The position numbers and the translations under genes are program-made. Under the pieces are notes generated by a model that did no database searches, had not been told where the DNA came from, and saw only the letters and a program-made list of their open reading frames with translations. Shown here piece by piece: positions 38,593 through 46,754 of a stretch of 64,000 nucleotides of DNA. Within the stretch, counting starts at the first letter, position 1, and every line of letters begins with the position of its first letter. Source of the DNA: Bin80 sp965261255. Its GTDB lineage: Bacteria > Bacteroidota > Rhodothermia > Rhodothermales > Bin80. Location of the stretch: NCBI GenBank assembly GCA_965261255.1, contig CBDHCQ010000004.1, forward strand, positions 1,054,001-1,118,000, given 5' to 3'.

Positions 38593-41484
38593 ATGAGATT
38601 TTCCCGAAATGCTGTAGTCTTACTCACCTTTGTTACGCTGGCCTTTTGTGTGGCTCGGGCACAGGGCCAACAATTGGATGTCACGTTTCGATGGATACCG
38701 GATCGCCCGGTTGTGCGAGCATTTCTGCCCGGTGAGTTTAATGGATGGGGACCAAACAGCGGTGGGCGTATAGCTTCCACAGCGCCTTCATTGATGACCT
38801 TTGACAGTACGACCGGAGAATGGTATTACACACACACCTTGGAGATAGGGCAAACATACCAGTACAAAGTGCATGTTCATCTAAACGAATCAGGGTCCAG
38901 TAATGTATGGATCACTGATCCCCTGAATGATCGAACTAATCCGAGTGAGCACAATAATTCGGTTGTGACTATTGCGGATCCAATGGTTTTTCAACTGGCC
39001 CGGCGTCGTAATAGCGAGGGCGCAGTAACGAGCCTGAGTGCGGGAGTGTTTGCTACGAGGGATCTGGCGGAACTCACGTTTGCGATTAATGGTCAGGAGC
39101 GGGATGGATTAGCGTACTATTCAGATGGCATCTTCCACTTTGAGCTTGATGCTCCCACTGCTTGTGATCTGGCATTTACAATTACTGCCGTAGACAGTGA
39201 TGGCAATACAGTAAGCCATACAGTCGGTAAGATACCCCCCTCAGTAGTGGATGCTCCACGACCCGAGGGAATCATGGACGGAGTTAACTACAATCTTCAG
39301 GATCCAACTCAAGCAACATTATCGGTTTTTGCGCCAAACAAATGTTATATGTATGCAGTGGGTGAATTCACTGGGTGGGAAGCCAATCAGAGCGGGCTCA
39401 TGAATCGGGATGTGGTTACCAAAGACAGTGTACACTGGTGGCTTACACTCGAGGGATTAGATCCTGGGCAACAGATTGGCTATCAATACGAGACAGACGA
39501 TGCAGTACGATTTGCAGATTTATTCTCCGAACTGATACTTGATCCAGTTCATGATCGGTCAATTTCTCCGACGACTTATCCGCAGTTGAAAGTTTATCCG
39601 CATGGTCGTACCCAAGGCCCCGTGTCTGTATTGGAGACGAACCAGCGGCCGTATGAATGGAGGGTAAACGACTTTGAGCCTCCAGCACCAGAAGAGCTGG
39701 TCATCTATGAATTATTAGTCCGTGATTTTTTGCATGAACATGACTGGGCAACACTCACAGATACGTTAACCTACCTGCAGCATCTCGGCATCAATGCTAT
39801 TGAGTTGATGCCGGTGGCTGAGTTTGGAGGTAACATCAACTGGGGGTATCAGCCGAATTTTTATTTCGCACCGGATAAGTATTATGGTCCTGCGGAAGAC
39901 CTGAAGCGATTTGTGGATACAGCCCATGAGTTGGGAATAGCGGTTATCCTGGATGTCGTGTATAACCATGTAGATATCCCATCCCCGTTGATAACTCTCT
40001 ATGGGGCCAAGGACTCCAACCCATGGATCAATATTCCACCGCGGCATGCGTACAACGTGTTTTTTGATCTCAATCACGAGGACACCTACACTCAGTACTG
40101 GCTGGATCGTGCGAATACCTATTGGCTTACCGAATTCAAGGTAGATGGCTTTCGTTTTGATTTGTCCAAGGGATTTACGCAGCGTAACACGGGCTCGGAC
40201 TGGGCAGCGTGGGACAGTTATGATGCATCACGTATTCGCTTGATCAAGCGTATGGCAGACAGGATGTGGTCAGTCAATCCAGATGCCTATATAATCCTGG
40301 AGCACTGGACACGAGATCGTGAAGAGCGGGAGTTAGCTGGGTATGGCGTAGATCAAGGATTACCCGGAATGATGGTTTGGGCCAATGTGACCCATCAGTT
40401 TTCGGAAGCCGTAATGGGATATAATGATGGAAATAACAGCAACTTCTCGCGTACCTACTATGGGGATGGGGGTAGGGGATGGGAACTACCCCATGTAATT
40501 ACCTTCATGGAAAGCCACGACGAACAGTGGCTTATGTACAGAATGCGCCAATATGGGGCTTGTGAGCGTTCTCCATCAGGAGGAGATCTCTGTGACCCAT
40601 CGCTCGCAGCTAATTCGGGAACCTATAATGTTCGGCATTTGCCAATTGCGCTTGATCGTCTCAAGATGGCAGGTGCCTTTTATTTCTTAATTCCTGGTCC
40701 ACGTATGCTCTGGCAGTTTGGAGAACTTGGGTACGGATACGGTGACCGTGGAGAAGAATGTCTGGAGCCCAATGATTGTCCACCCTTTGCGCCCACTCGT
40801 ATTGCCCCCAAACCCATTCGCTGGGATTATTATGATGATCCACTCCGAAAACGTCTCTATGATACATGGTCGGCATTAATTAACCTGCGCCGCAATTATG
40901 CGGTCTTTCATAGCACTGAATCGGAAGTTGCACTTTCGTTAGCTGGACCGGTCAAGCGAATACATTTGCGACACACGGGCACGGATATGGAAGCTGTAAT
41001 TATTGGGAATTTTGGGGTTACTCCTGAACGCAATAGACTCGGACTGGGGGTTCCTCCCGTATATTGGTACGACTTTTTTTCGGGGGACTCACTCAACGTA
41101 ACTGGCAACATTCCCTCAATGTTGCAGCCCGGCGAGTTTCATGTTTATACATCCAAACGTGTACCACAACCGCCCGAAGGCCTCATTACGGTGGATAGGC
41201 AAACCCCCGAACCGCAAGATCTTGGGTTCACATTACTGAGCAATTACCCAAACCCTTTCAGAGATCGGACGAATATTCAATTCAGTCTAGATCGTGCGCA
41301 GCCGGTTCGCATTGAAGTTTTTGATGTGCTTGGTCGCCGGATTATTCAGTTGGTGGACGGAGTTCTTATACCGGGGATGCATTCAGTGACGTTGGATGCT
41401 GTTTCGTTGCCGTCCGGGCTTTATACGGTTCTTATGTCTGGTGAATCTTCAAAAGCGTCTCTGCCGGTCATGCTGGTACGATAG
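38593..41484 (+). CDS. Secreted GH13 alpha-amylase with CBM48-like and T9SS domains
   Basis: A 963-residue glycoside hydrolase family 13 enzyme acting on alpha-glucans such as starch or glycogen. Signal peptide (start at 38593 chosen over a GTG at 38566), CBM48-like module near residues 35-120 (FLPGEFNGWGPN), a second similar module near 245-290 (GEFTGWEAN), then the barrel. Conserved GH13 regions: DVVYNHVD, GFRFDLSK (nucleophile Asp523), ILEHW (acid/base Glu570) and MESHDEQ (Asp643). The C-terminal 80 residues (SNYPNPFRDRTNIQFSL, VFDVLGRRI) form a T9SS sorting domain, so it is probably surface-attached or released. No Sus-type partners are adjacent. Confidence 0.9.
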   Translation: MRFSRNAVVLLTFVTLAFCVARAQGQQLDVTFRWIPDRPVVRAFLPGEFNGWGPNSGGRIASTAPSLMTFDSTTGEWYYTHTLEIGQTYQYKVHVHLNESGSSNVWITDPLNDRTNPSEHNNSVVTIADPMVFQLARRRNSEGAVTSLSAGVFATRDLAELTFAINGQERDGLAYYSDGIFHFELDAPTACDLAFTITAVDSDGNTVSHTVGKIPPSVVDAPRPEGIMDGVNYNLQDPTQATLSVFAPNKCYMYAVGEFTGWEANQSGLMNRDVVTKDSVHWWLTLEGLDPGQQIGYQYETDDAVRFADLFSELILDPVHDRSISPTTYPQLKVYPHGRTQGPVSVLETNQRPYEWRVNDFEPPAPEELVIYELLVRDFLHEHDWATLTDTLTYLQHLGINAIELMPVAEFGGNINWGYQPNFYFAPDKYYGPAEDLKRFVDTAHELGIAVILDVVYNHVDIPSPLITLYGAKDSNPWINIPPRHAYNVFFDLNHEDTYTQYWLDRANTYWLTEFKVDGFRFDLSKGFTQRNTGSDWAAWDSYDASRIRLIKRMADRMWSVNPDAYIILEHWTRDREERELAGYGVDQGLPGMMVWANVTHQFSEAVMGYNDGNNSNFSRTYYGDGGRGWELPHVITFMESHDEQWLMYRMRQYGACERSPSGGDLCDPSLAANSGTYNVRHLPIALDRLKMAGAFYFLIPGPRMLWQFGELGYGYGDRGEECLEPNDCPPFAPTRIAPKPIRWDYYDDPLRKRLYDTWSALINLRRNYAVFHSTESEVALSLAGPVKRIHLRHTGTDMEAVIIGNFGVTPERNRLGLGVPPVYWYDFFSGDSLNVTGNIPSMLQPGEFHVYTSKRVPQPPEGLITVDRQTPEPQDLGFTLLSNYPNPFRDRTNIQFSLDRAQPVRIEVFDVLGRRIIQLVDGVLIPGMHSVTLDAVSLPSGLYTVLMSGESSKASLPVMLVR

Positions 41485-41671
41485 TACTGGGATATTTGCG
41501 GATAACTGGAACCACAGGCACATGTTAAGTGTCATAGTGGGCTGTGGCCGTTTGCTAATTATAAATTGCTAAGCAATGCCGCCAGGGAGTTGTTAGATTT
41601 TTAGCCCGCTTTCGAATTCGTTGCGCCTGTTACTTGGTCGGAGCGCATTGAAGTTGCTGTTAATCTGAGGC

Positions 41672-42769
41672 ATGGTTCCATATAAATACGTACAGTGGGA
41701 TCCAGAGAAGCATGGTGCGAAATCCTCCACCTTTGAGCAACTCTTTGACCTCTTCCAGCAGCTACTCCAGTATACCGCTGGGGATGCTAGTGAGGCATTG
41801 AACTGGCTTACCCAGTTGGATGAACAGTACAGCCTGACAGATTCAGAGACAGGTATCGGAGATTTTATTGAGGAGCTCAAGGCGCGTGGTTATCTGCGGG
41901 AGAACGATGGCACTTTTGAGATCACTTCAAAGACGGAGCGAAGCCTCCGAGCTCGTTCACTGGAGGAGGTTTTTCGGCAGCTTCGTAAGGGGGGTACGGG
42001 ACGACATCCAACACCCTTTGAAGGTAAAGGAGATGAGCGCCTGCCGGAAACAAGACCATGGAAATTCGGGGATGATCCACACCTGCTGAATATCACCGAC
42101 ACACTTTCCAATTCTTACAGGCGAGGTGGACTTGATGACTGGTCACTGGAGGAAGAAGACTATGTACTTCACGAAACGGATCATCAGTCAAACCAATCTA
42201 CCGTGCTCATGATTGACCTCAGCCATTCGATGATCCTTTATGGCGAGGATCGAATTACGCCTGCCCGAAAGACTGCTATGGCGTTGTCGGAGCTGATATT
42301 GCGCCGCTACGCCAAAGATACGCTTGATGTTGTAGCATTCGGAGATGATGCGTGGGAAGTGTCAATCAAGGATTTACCATACCTGCAGGTTGGGCCGTAT
42401 CACACGAATACACGTGCGGGGTTGCAGCGGGCACGAGAAATTCTGCGGCGGCGGAAGAATCGAAACAAACAGATATTTATGATTACCGATGGTAAGCCAA
42501 GCTGCCATTTTGATCAGGGACGTCTCTACAAGAATGTGTTCGGACTAGACAGGAAGATTGTAAACAAAGTGCTGGACGAAGCTGTAATTTGTCGCCGCGA
42601 AGGGATAACGATCACCACGTTTATGATTGCACGGGATCCATACCTGCAGGGGTTTGTTCGCCAGTTAACCGAAGCGAATCATGGGCGGGCTTACTATGCG
42701 GATCTGAATAATTTGGGGGAGTTCCTGTTTGAAGACTATGTACGCAACCGGCGCAAGCGTCTACACTGA
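41672..42769 (+). CDS. VWA-domain protein
   Basis: A 365-residue protein with a von Willebrand factor A domain in the C-terminal half. The metal-ion-dependent adhesion site reads DLSHSM (Asp182), with a later MITDGKPS segment. The N-terminal 150 residues are helical and unrecognised. No signal peptide, so it is cytoplasmic. Related bacterial VWA proteins often pair with MoxR-type AAA ATPases in complex assembly, but none lies here. It is 12 bases upstream of rsmA and probably co-transcribed with it. Confidence 0.78.
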   Translation: MVPYKYVQWDPEKHGAKSSTFEQLFDLFQQLLQYTAGDASEALNWLTQLDEQYSLTDSETGIGDFIEELKARGYLRENDGTFEITSKTERSLRARSLEEVFRQLRKGGTGRHPTPFEGKGDERLPETRPWKFGDDPHLLNITDTLSNSYRRGGLDDWSLEEEDYVLHETDHQSNQSTVLMIDLSHSMILYGEDRITPARKTAMALSELILRRYAKDTLDVVAFGDDAWEVSIKDLPYLQVGPYHTNTRAGLQRAREILRRRKNRNKQIFMITDGKPSCHFDQGRLYKNVFGLDRKIVNKVLDEAVICRREGITITTFMIARDPYLQGFVRQLTEANHGRAYYADLNNLGEFLFEDYVRNRRKRLH

Positions 42770-42781
42770 GGGGAAGGTATA

Positions 42782-43546
42782 GTGAAGTCTCCGATTCCAC
42801 CTAAGAAGCATCTGGGGCAGCATTTTCTAACGGATCCCAATACTGCGCGACGCATAATTTCTGCGCTTCGGGCGCCCAGTGATGCCCACGTTATAGAGAT
42901 TGGCCCAGGGACCGGTGCACTCACAGTTTTTTTGCAGGAACGTTATTCGCAGTTTGAAGCTATTGAAGTGGATCCACAGGCGGTAGCCTATTTGCGCACC
43001 AGTTACCCGGAGCTGTGCGTGCGGGAGGAGAATGTGTTGAGCATAGACTGGCGGCATGTAGGCAACCCTCCTTTACATATCATTGGCAATCTTCCCTATA
43101 ACATCACTAGTCCAATTCTTTTTGGGATACTGGCTGCGCACGATGTAATTGCTGAGGCAGTACTCATGGTACAGAGGGAGGTGGCCGAGCGAATTGTAGC
43201 CAAGCCTCGAACCAAAGCGTATGGAATTCCAAGTGTATTTGCACAGCTGTATGCACGCCCAAGTGTATTGTTTAAGGTCAGTCGCAACATCTTCACTCCC
43301 AAGCCTGCCGTCGAGAGCACGGTGATTCGGCTGGAGTTTGAGGATGTGGAGATCCCAGATGTGGATACGGGTCTATTACATGCTGTGGTGCGCGCAGGGT
43401 TTAGTATGCGTCGTAAAGTACTTCGCAACAGCCTTCGGCAGTGGGCGGGTGAACGGGATATTCCAGATTATTGGAAGCGATGTCGTGCGGAGGAATTATC
43501 CCCTGCAGATTATGTGGAACTTGCGCGTTACCTTCAAAACCGTTAG
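42782..43546 (+). CDS. rsmA: 16S rRNA dimethyladenosine transferase
   Basis: A 254-residue SAM-dependent methyltransferase (KsgA/RsmA) that dimethylates two adjacent adenosines near the 3' end of 16S rRNA during small-subunit maturation. Evidence: PKKHLGQHFLTDP at the N-terminus, SAM motif EIGPGTGALT (around residue 40), catalytic NLPYNITSPI (around 103-112) and the C-terminal basic helical domain with GFSMRRKVLRNSL. The start is a GTG at 42782, preceded by GGGAAGG. It lies between the VWA gene and mgtE in a short plus-strand run. Confidence 0.94.
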   Translation: MKSPIPPKKHLGQHFLTDPNTARRIISALRAPSDAHVIEIGPGTGALTVFLQERYSQFEAIEVDPQAVAYLRTSYPELCVREENVLSIDWRHVGNPPLHIIGNLPYNITSPILFGILAAHDVIAEAVLMVQREVAERIVAKPRTKAYGIPSVFAQLYARPSVLFKVSRNIFTPKPAVESTVIRLEFEDVEIPDVDTGLLHAVVRAGFSMRRKVLRNSLRQWAGERDIPDYWKRCRAEELSPADYVELARYLQNR

Positions 43547-43587
43547 AAGCATTAACTGGCTTTTCTATCGCTAATCAATAGATCATC

Positions 43588-45018
43588 GTGTCTGATTCTG
43601 CAACCGACATAGTTAAAATTTTGCCGCTTCCTGAACTGAGTGCGGAGATAGCGGAAGCAGTCGAAGAACGGCTTGAGGAAGGTGATCTTTCTGCCGCGGT
43701 AGATTTGGTATGTGAACTTCATCCGGCCGACATCGCGCGGCTCGTTACCGAACTGGGGCGTGAGCATGCGGCGGATCTGACGCTTGCACTACCGACCATT
43801 ACCGGTGCACAGGTGCTTTCGGAATTGGATGAAACATTTTGTGCAGACTTGCTCGCAGCGACTCCCACCAAGCGTGTGACCTCCCTTCTCAACGAGTTGG
43901 AATCCGATGATGCTGCTGATGTTCTGGGGCAGCTGGATGAGACAGTGCGCCAGCGGGTTCTACGCGTTTTGGAAGATCGCGAGGCCGTACGCGACCTACT
44001 GGCTTATGGGGAAGATACTGCAGGGGGGATTATGGCCGCTGAAGTTGTCACGGTGCTCGCCAACTGGACTGTCGCCGAGGCTACCGAAGAAATTCGCCGT
44101 AATGCAGAGGACACGCAAGATCTGTATGTAGTTTTTGTTACCGACTCTTCCAAACATCTGGATGGGTTTGTGACTCTTCGACGCCTGTTGTTGTCACCAG
44201 CTAAGGCTATAATTGGTGATGTTATGCGTACGAATGTGCGATATGTAGCCACGGATGTGGACCAGGAAGAGGTTGCCAGGATTATGGAAAGGTACGATCT
44301 GGTTTCTCTTGCGGTGGTGGATGATGAGCGGCGCTTGGTTGGTCATGTTGCGATTGATGACGCGATGGATGTAATTCGTGAAGAGGCAGAAGAGGACTAT
44401 CAGCGATTAAGTGGTATTACTGGTGATGAGGAGCCCACAGACTCAGTATTTCGCATCACCCGTGGTCGGTTGCCCTGGTTATTTCTAGGTATGCTTGGGG
44501 CTGTGTTTGCGGGGAGTGTCATTGGCGTTTACGAGGAGAATATCCGGCGTGCCTCGGTTCTCGCGGCATTTATTCCAGTTGTTATGGCCATGGCTGGGAA
44601 CGCCGGGATTCAAAGTTCAGCTATTATTGTCCAGGGTTTGGCATCCGGTGAGGTTTGGTCAGCTAATATGTTTCGGCGTCTAGGAAAAGAGGTTCTTGTG
44701 GCCATAGTCAATGGATTGGCCTTAGCGATGATGATGCTGGTTGTTGTTCTGCTGCTGTTTGGTTGGGTAGCGATGGTATGGTCCTCTGTGGTGATGCCTG
44801 TTCCCGAACCCACGCGGCTTGCTGTAACAGCGGGGTTGTCGCTCTTTGCAGTGATCGTTCTGGCTGCTGTCATTGGGGTTGCTACGCCATTGATGCTTGA
44901 CAGGATTGGAGTGGATCCAGCGCTGGCTACGGGCCCCTTTATCACCACCAGCAACGATATCATTGGGCTGATAGTGTTCTTTATGCTAGCGACAACGCTT
45001 TATCTACCGTTTGTTTAA
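43588..45018 (+). CDS. mgtE: MgtE-type magnesium transporter
   Basis: A 476-residue inner-membrane Mg2+ channel. Residues about 15-130 are the acidic helical MgtE_N superhelix (ELHPADIARLV), about 135-255 hold two CBS domains (DTAGGIMAAEV, VGHVAIDDAMDVI), and about 285-476 contain five transmembrane helices with the pore-region motif AGNAGIQSSAI. Cytosolic Mg2+ binding to the N-terminal and CBS domains gates the channel in characterised homologues. GTG start at 43588, 41 bases after rsmA. No Mg2+ riboswitch is visible in the short spacer. Confidence 0.93.
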   Translation: MSDSATDIVKILPLPELSAEIAEAVEERLEEGDLSAAVDLVCELHPADIARLVTELGREHAADLTLALPTITGAQVLSELDETFCADLLAATPTKRVTSLLNELESDDAADVLGQLDETVRQRVLRVLEDREAVRDLLAYGEDTAGGIMAAEVVTVLANWTVAEATEEIRRNAEDTQDLYVVFVTDSSKHLDGFVTLRRLLLSPAKAIIGDVMRTNVRYVATDVDQEEVARIMERYDLVSLAVVDDERRLVGHVAIDDAMDVIREEAEEDYQRLSGITGDEEPTDSVFRITRGRLPWLFLGMLGAVFAGSVIGVYEENIRRASVLAAFIPVVMAMAGNAGIQSSAIIVQGLASGEVWSANMFRRLGKEVLVAIVNGLALAMMMLVVVLLLFGWVAMVWSSVVMPVPEPTRLAVTAGLSLFAVIVLAAVIGVATPLMLDRIGVDPALATGPFITTSNDIIGLIVFFMLATTLYLPFV

Positions 45019-45089
45019 GTCAATTCATTTTAACGGGACTTGCATTTGCTGTCGGCAGTGCCTCTTCACGGTGCACAGCAGGTATGAAC

Positions 45090-45264
45090 GATGTAGTTTA
45101 CTTGGAACTAGAGAAGCCCTAGCACAAGTCTATCGCTGTAGTGGACGTGCTATTTTGTACGGGGAGAGCCTGTCTGATCTCCAGGACAATACTCGGTGAC
45201 CCACTTCGTTGGGAGTGTTGGCCCGTATCACTCGAAATCAGTGGCCCGCATGGTCGGAATTTGT
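45090..45264 (+). pseudogene. Probable IS21-family remnant: istB 3' end and terminal repeats
   Basis: The frame ending with TGA at 45197-45199 reads REALAQVYRCSGRAILYGESLSD near its end, resembling the IstB C-terminus (LDRL.H.A.RI.L.GESLRD). From 45196 follow three units of about 22 bases starting GTGACCCAC, TTGGCCCGTATC and GTGGCCCGCATGG and ending in TCGAAAT/TCGGAAT-type sequence, the arrangement of IS21-family subterminal repeats downstream of istB. The rest of the element is missing. Resemblance is by eye. Confidence 0.4.
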
Positions 45265-45347
45265 AACGATTTCCGAATTGCATAAAAAACGAAAAATAAT
45301 CCGCATCAATTAACTCTGGAAGACTCTCGTAAATCGCAAGTCGAATA

Positions 45348-45371
45348 AAAATTTGAAATCAATCAAATTTT
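45348..45371. promoter_or_regulatory. Palindrome upstream of the DruA-type gene
   Basis: AAAATTTGA (45348-45356) and TCAAATTTT (45363-45371) are perfect inverted repeats separated by six bases, about 230 bases before the first gene of the defence operon. It could be a regulator-binding site or part of an IS remnant. Confidence 0.3.
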
Positions 45372-45600
45372 CCCGTTGTTGACCTGCATAAATGGTAGGA
45401 AGTACCACTCCAAATACGAAATGGAGATGTCTACCCGCTGTTTCTGCTCATCCAGTAGCACCTTGTCAATCTTCCCGTCGTCCCCCAATCCCAAGGTGAG
45501 TCAAGTCAAGTCCAGATAAGATTCCACGGAGTGCCCTATATTTTCGTGAGACCAAATTTAGTCATCACACCCGAATCGCGGTACAACTATATGAATTATT

Positions 45601-46749
45601 ATGCTGGCGGCTGATGCTTTACGTCAGGCCCTAGAAGATCATCTAATAGAACTAGGGTTCTCCAAGAACGGAAGCGGATACCGTGCACCCAAAGATCCGT
45701 CCAAGCAGACCATTCGGGACCTACATTCTGAGCATCGTCGAGAGGTCTTGAAACGACATAGCAAATTTATCAACGCGGAAGGTCCCCACCTCTTGGAACA
45801 ACTTGCTAACGGGAGAGACTTGGATCCTACCAAGATAGAACCCGAGATTGTCGAAGTCTCTCCAAGGTCGGCCGAGGCCCGCTTGTTCCGGTTTGCCACT
45901 CTTCTCTGGTCCATTCCAGTTTCTCAAGGCTTTGGGCGACGTCTCAGGTTCATTGTGCGCGATCAATATAACGGCCGCCTTATCGGATTATTTGCTCTTG
46001 GGGATCCGGTCTTCAACCTTAATGCGCGGGACTCATGGATTGGATGGTCTCATAAAGATCGAGCAGCCCGCCTTGTACACGTAATGGACGCCTACGTGTT
46101 GGGTGCGGTTCCCCCTTATTCGTTTCTTATTGGCGGCAAGCTCATTGCTGCACTCTTAGGCAGCCAGGAAGTCAAGGATGCATACGAACGAAAATATTTG
46201 GGCATGAAGGGTATCATCAGTCAGAGGACGAATCATGCTCGTTTGGTTCTGGTGACTACAACATCAGCCCTCGGACGATCCTCTCTTTATAACCGACTGG
46301 CAATTCCAGGTGGAGTCCGATTCATCAGGATAGGCGAAACCAAAGGATTTGGACATTTTCATATTTCTGGAGAAATATTCAATGCACTCCGTGCTTACCT
46401 GGAAAATGAGGGACACCCATACGCCAATGGTAACCGATTTGGTATGGGACCGAACTGGAAAATCCGGGTGATACGTACCGCACTCTGTCACATAGGTGTT
46501 GACGCGAGTAGTATCCTCAAGCATGGTATTCGACGCGAAGTTTACGCCATACCTCTCACAAACAACTTCAGAAATGTATTATTGGGCCAACAAAAGATCG
46601 CCGAATCAAAAGTTCTTCCGGCGTCAGAAATCTCAAACTACTGCCTCAAGCGCTGGATTGTACCTAGAGCAGGTCGAGATAACACCTATAAGAGCTTTTT
46701 GAGTCGCTCGGTTCTCGCAACCCTACGAAACGATAGTCCAAAGATCTAG
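45601..46749 (+). CDS. druA: Druantia protein DruA (DUF4338)
   Basis: A 382-residue protein of the DUF4338 family, the DruA component of Druantia anti-phage systems. The family signature is the central block RRLRFIVRDQYNGRLIGLFAL...RDSWIGW (around residues 118-155), followed by VMDAYVLGAVPPYS and the conserved GGKLIAALLGS. The biochemical role of DruA is not settled. It opens a four-gene operon whose last gene is a DruE-type helicase. Its TAG overlaps the following start, indicating coupled translation. Start at 45601 chosen as the first ATG after an A/T-rich leader without a clear ribosome-binding site. Confidence 0.85.
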   Translation: MLAADALRQALEDHLIELGFSKNGSGYRAPKDPSKQTIRDLHSEHRREVLKRHSKFINAEGPHLLEQLANGRDLDPTKIEPEIVEVSPRSAEARLFRFATLLWSIPVSQGFGRRLRFIVRDQYNGRLIGLFALGDPVFNLNARDSWIGWSHKDRAARLVHVMDAYVLGAVPPYSFLIGGKLIAALLGSQEVKDAYERKYLGMKGIISQRTNHARLVLVTTTSALGRSSLYNRLAIPGGVRFIRIGETKGFGHFHISGEIFNALRAYLENEGHPYANGNRFGMGPNWKIRVIRTALCHIGVDASSILKHGIRREVYAIPLTNNFRNVLLGQQKIAESKVLPASEISNYCLKRWIVPRAGRDNTYKSFLSRSVLATLRNDSPKI

Positions 46750-46754
46750 TGTTG

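Larger units (their letters stand above)
45019..45600. other. Noncoding edge of the defence island
   Basis: About 580 bases between mgtE and the DruA-type gene. The left part (45090-45264) carries what looks like a degraded IS21-family 3' end. The right part is A/T-rich and holds a 24-bp palindrome (45348-45371). CCTATATTTTCGTG about 50 bases before the DruA start may be part of a promoter. No other gene is supported. Confidence 0.5.

Noticed and set aside
45011..45199. 62-codon plus-strand frame starting within the mgtE end
   Set aside because: Not an intact gene; its C-terminal part is better explained as an istB remnant.
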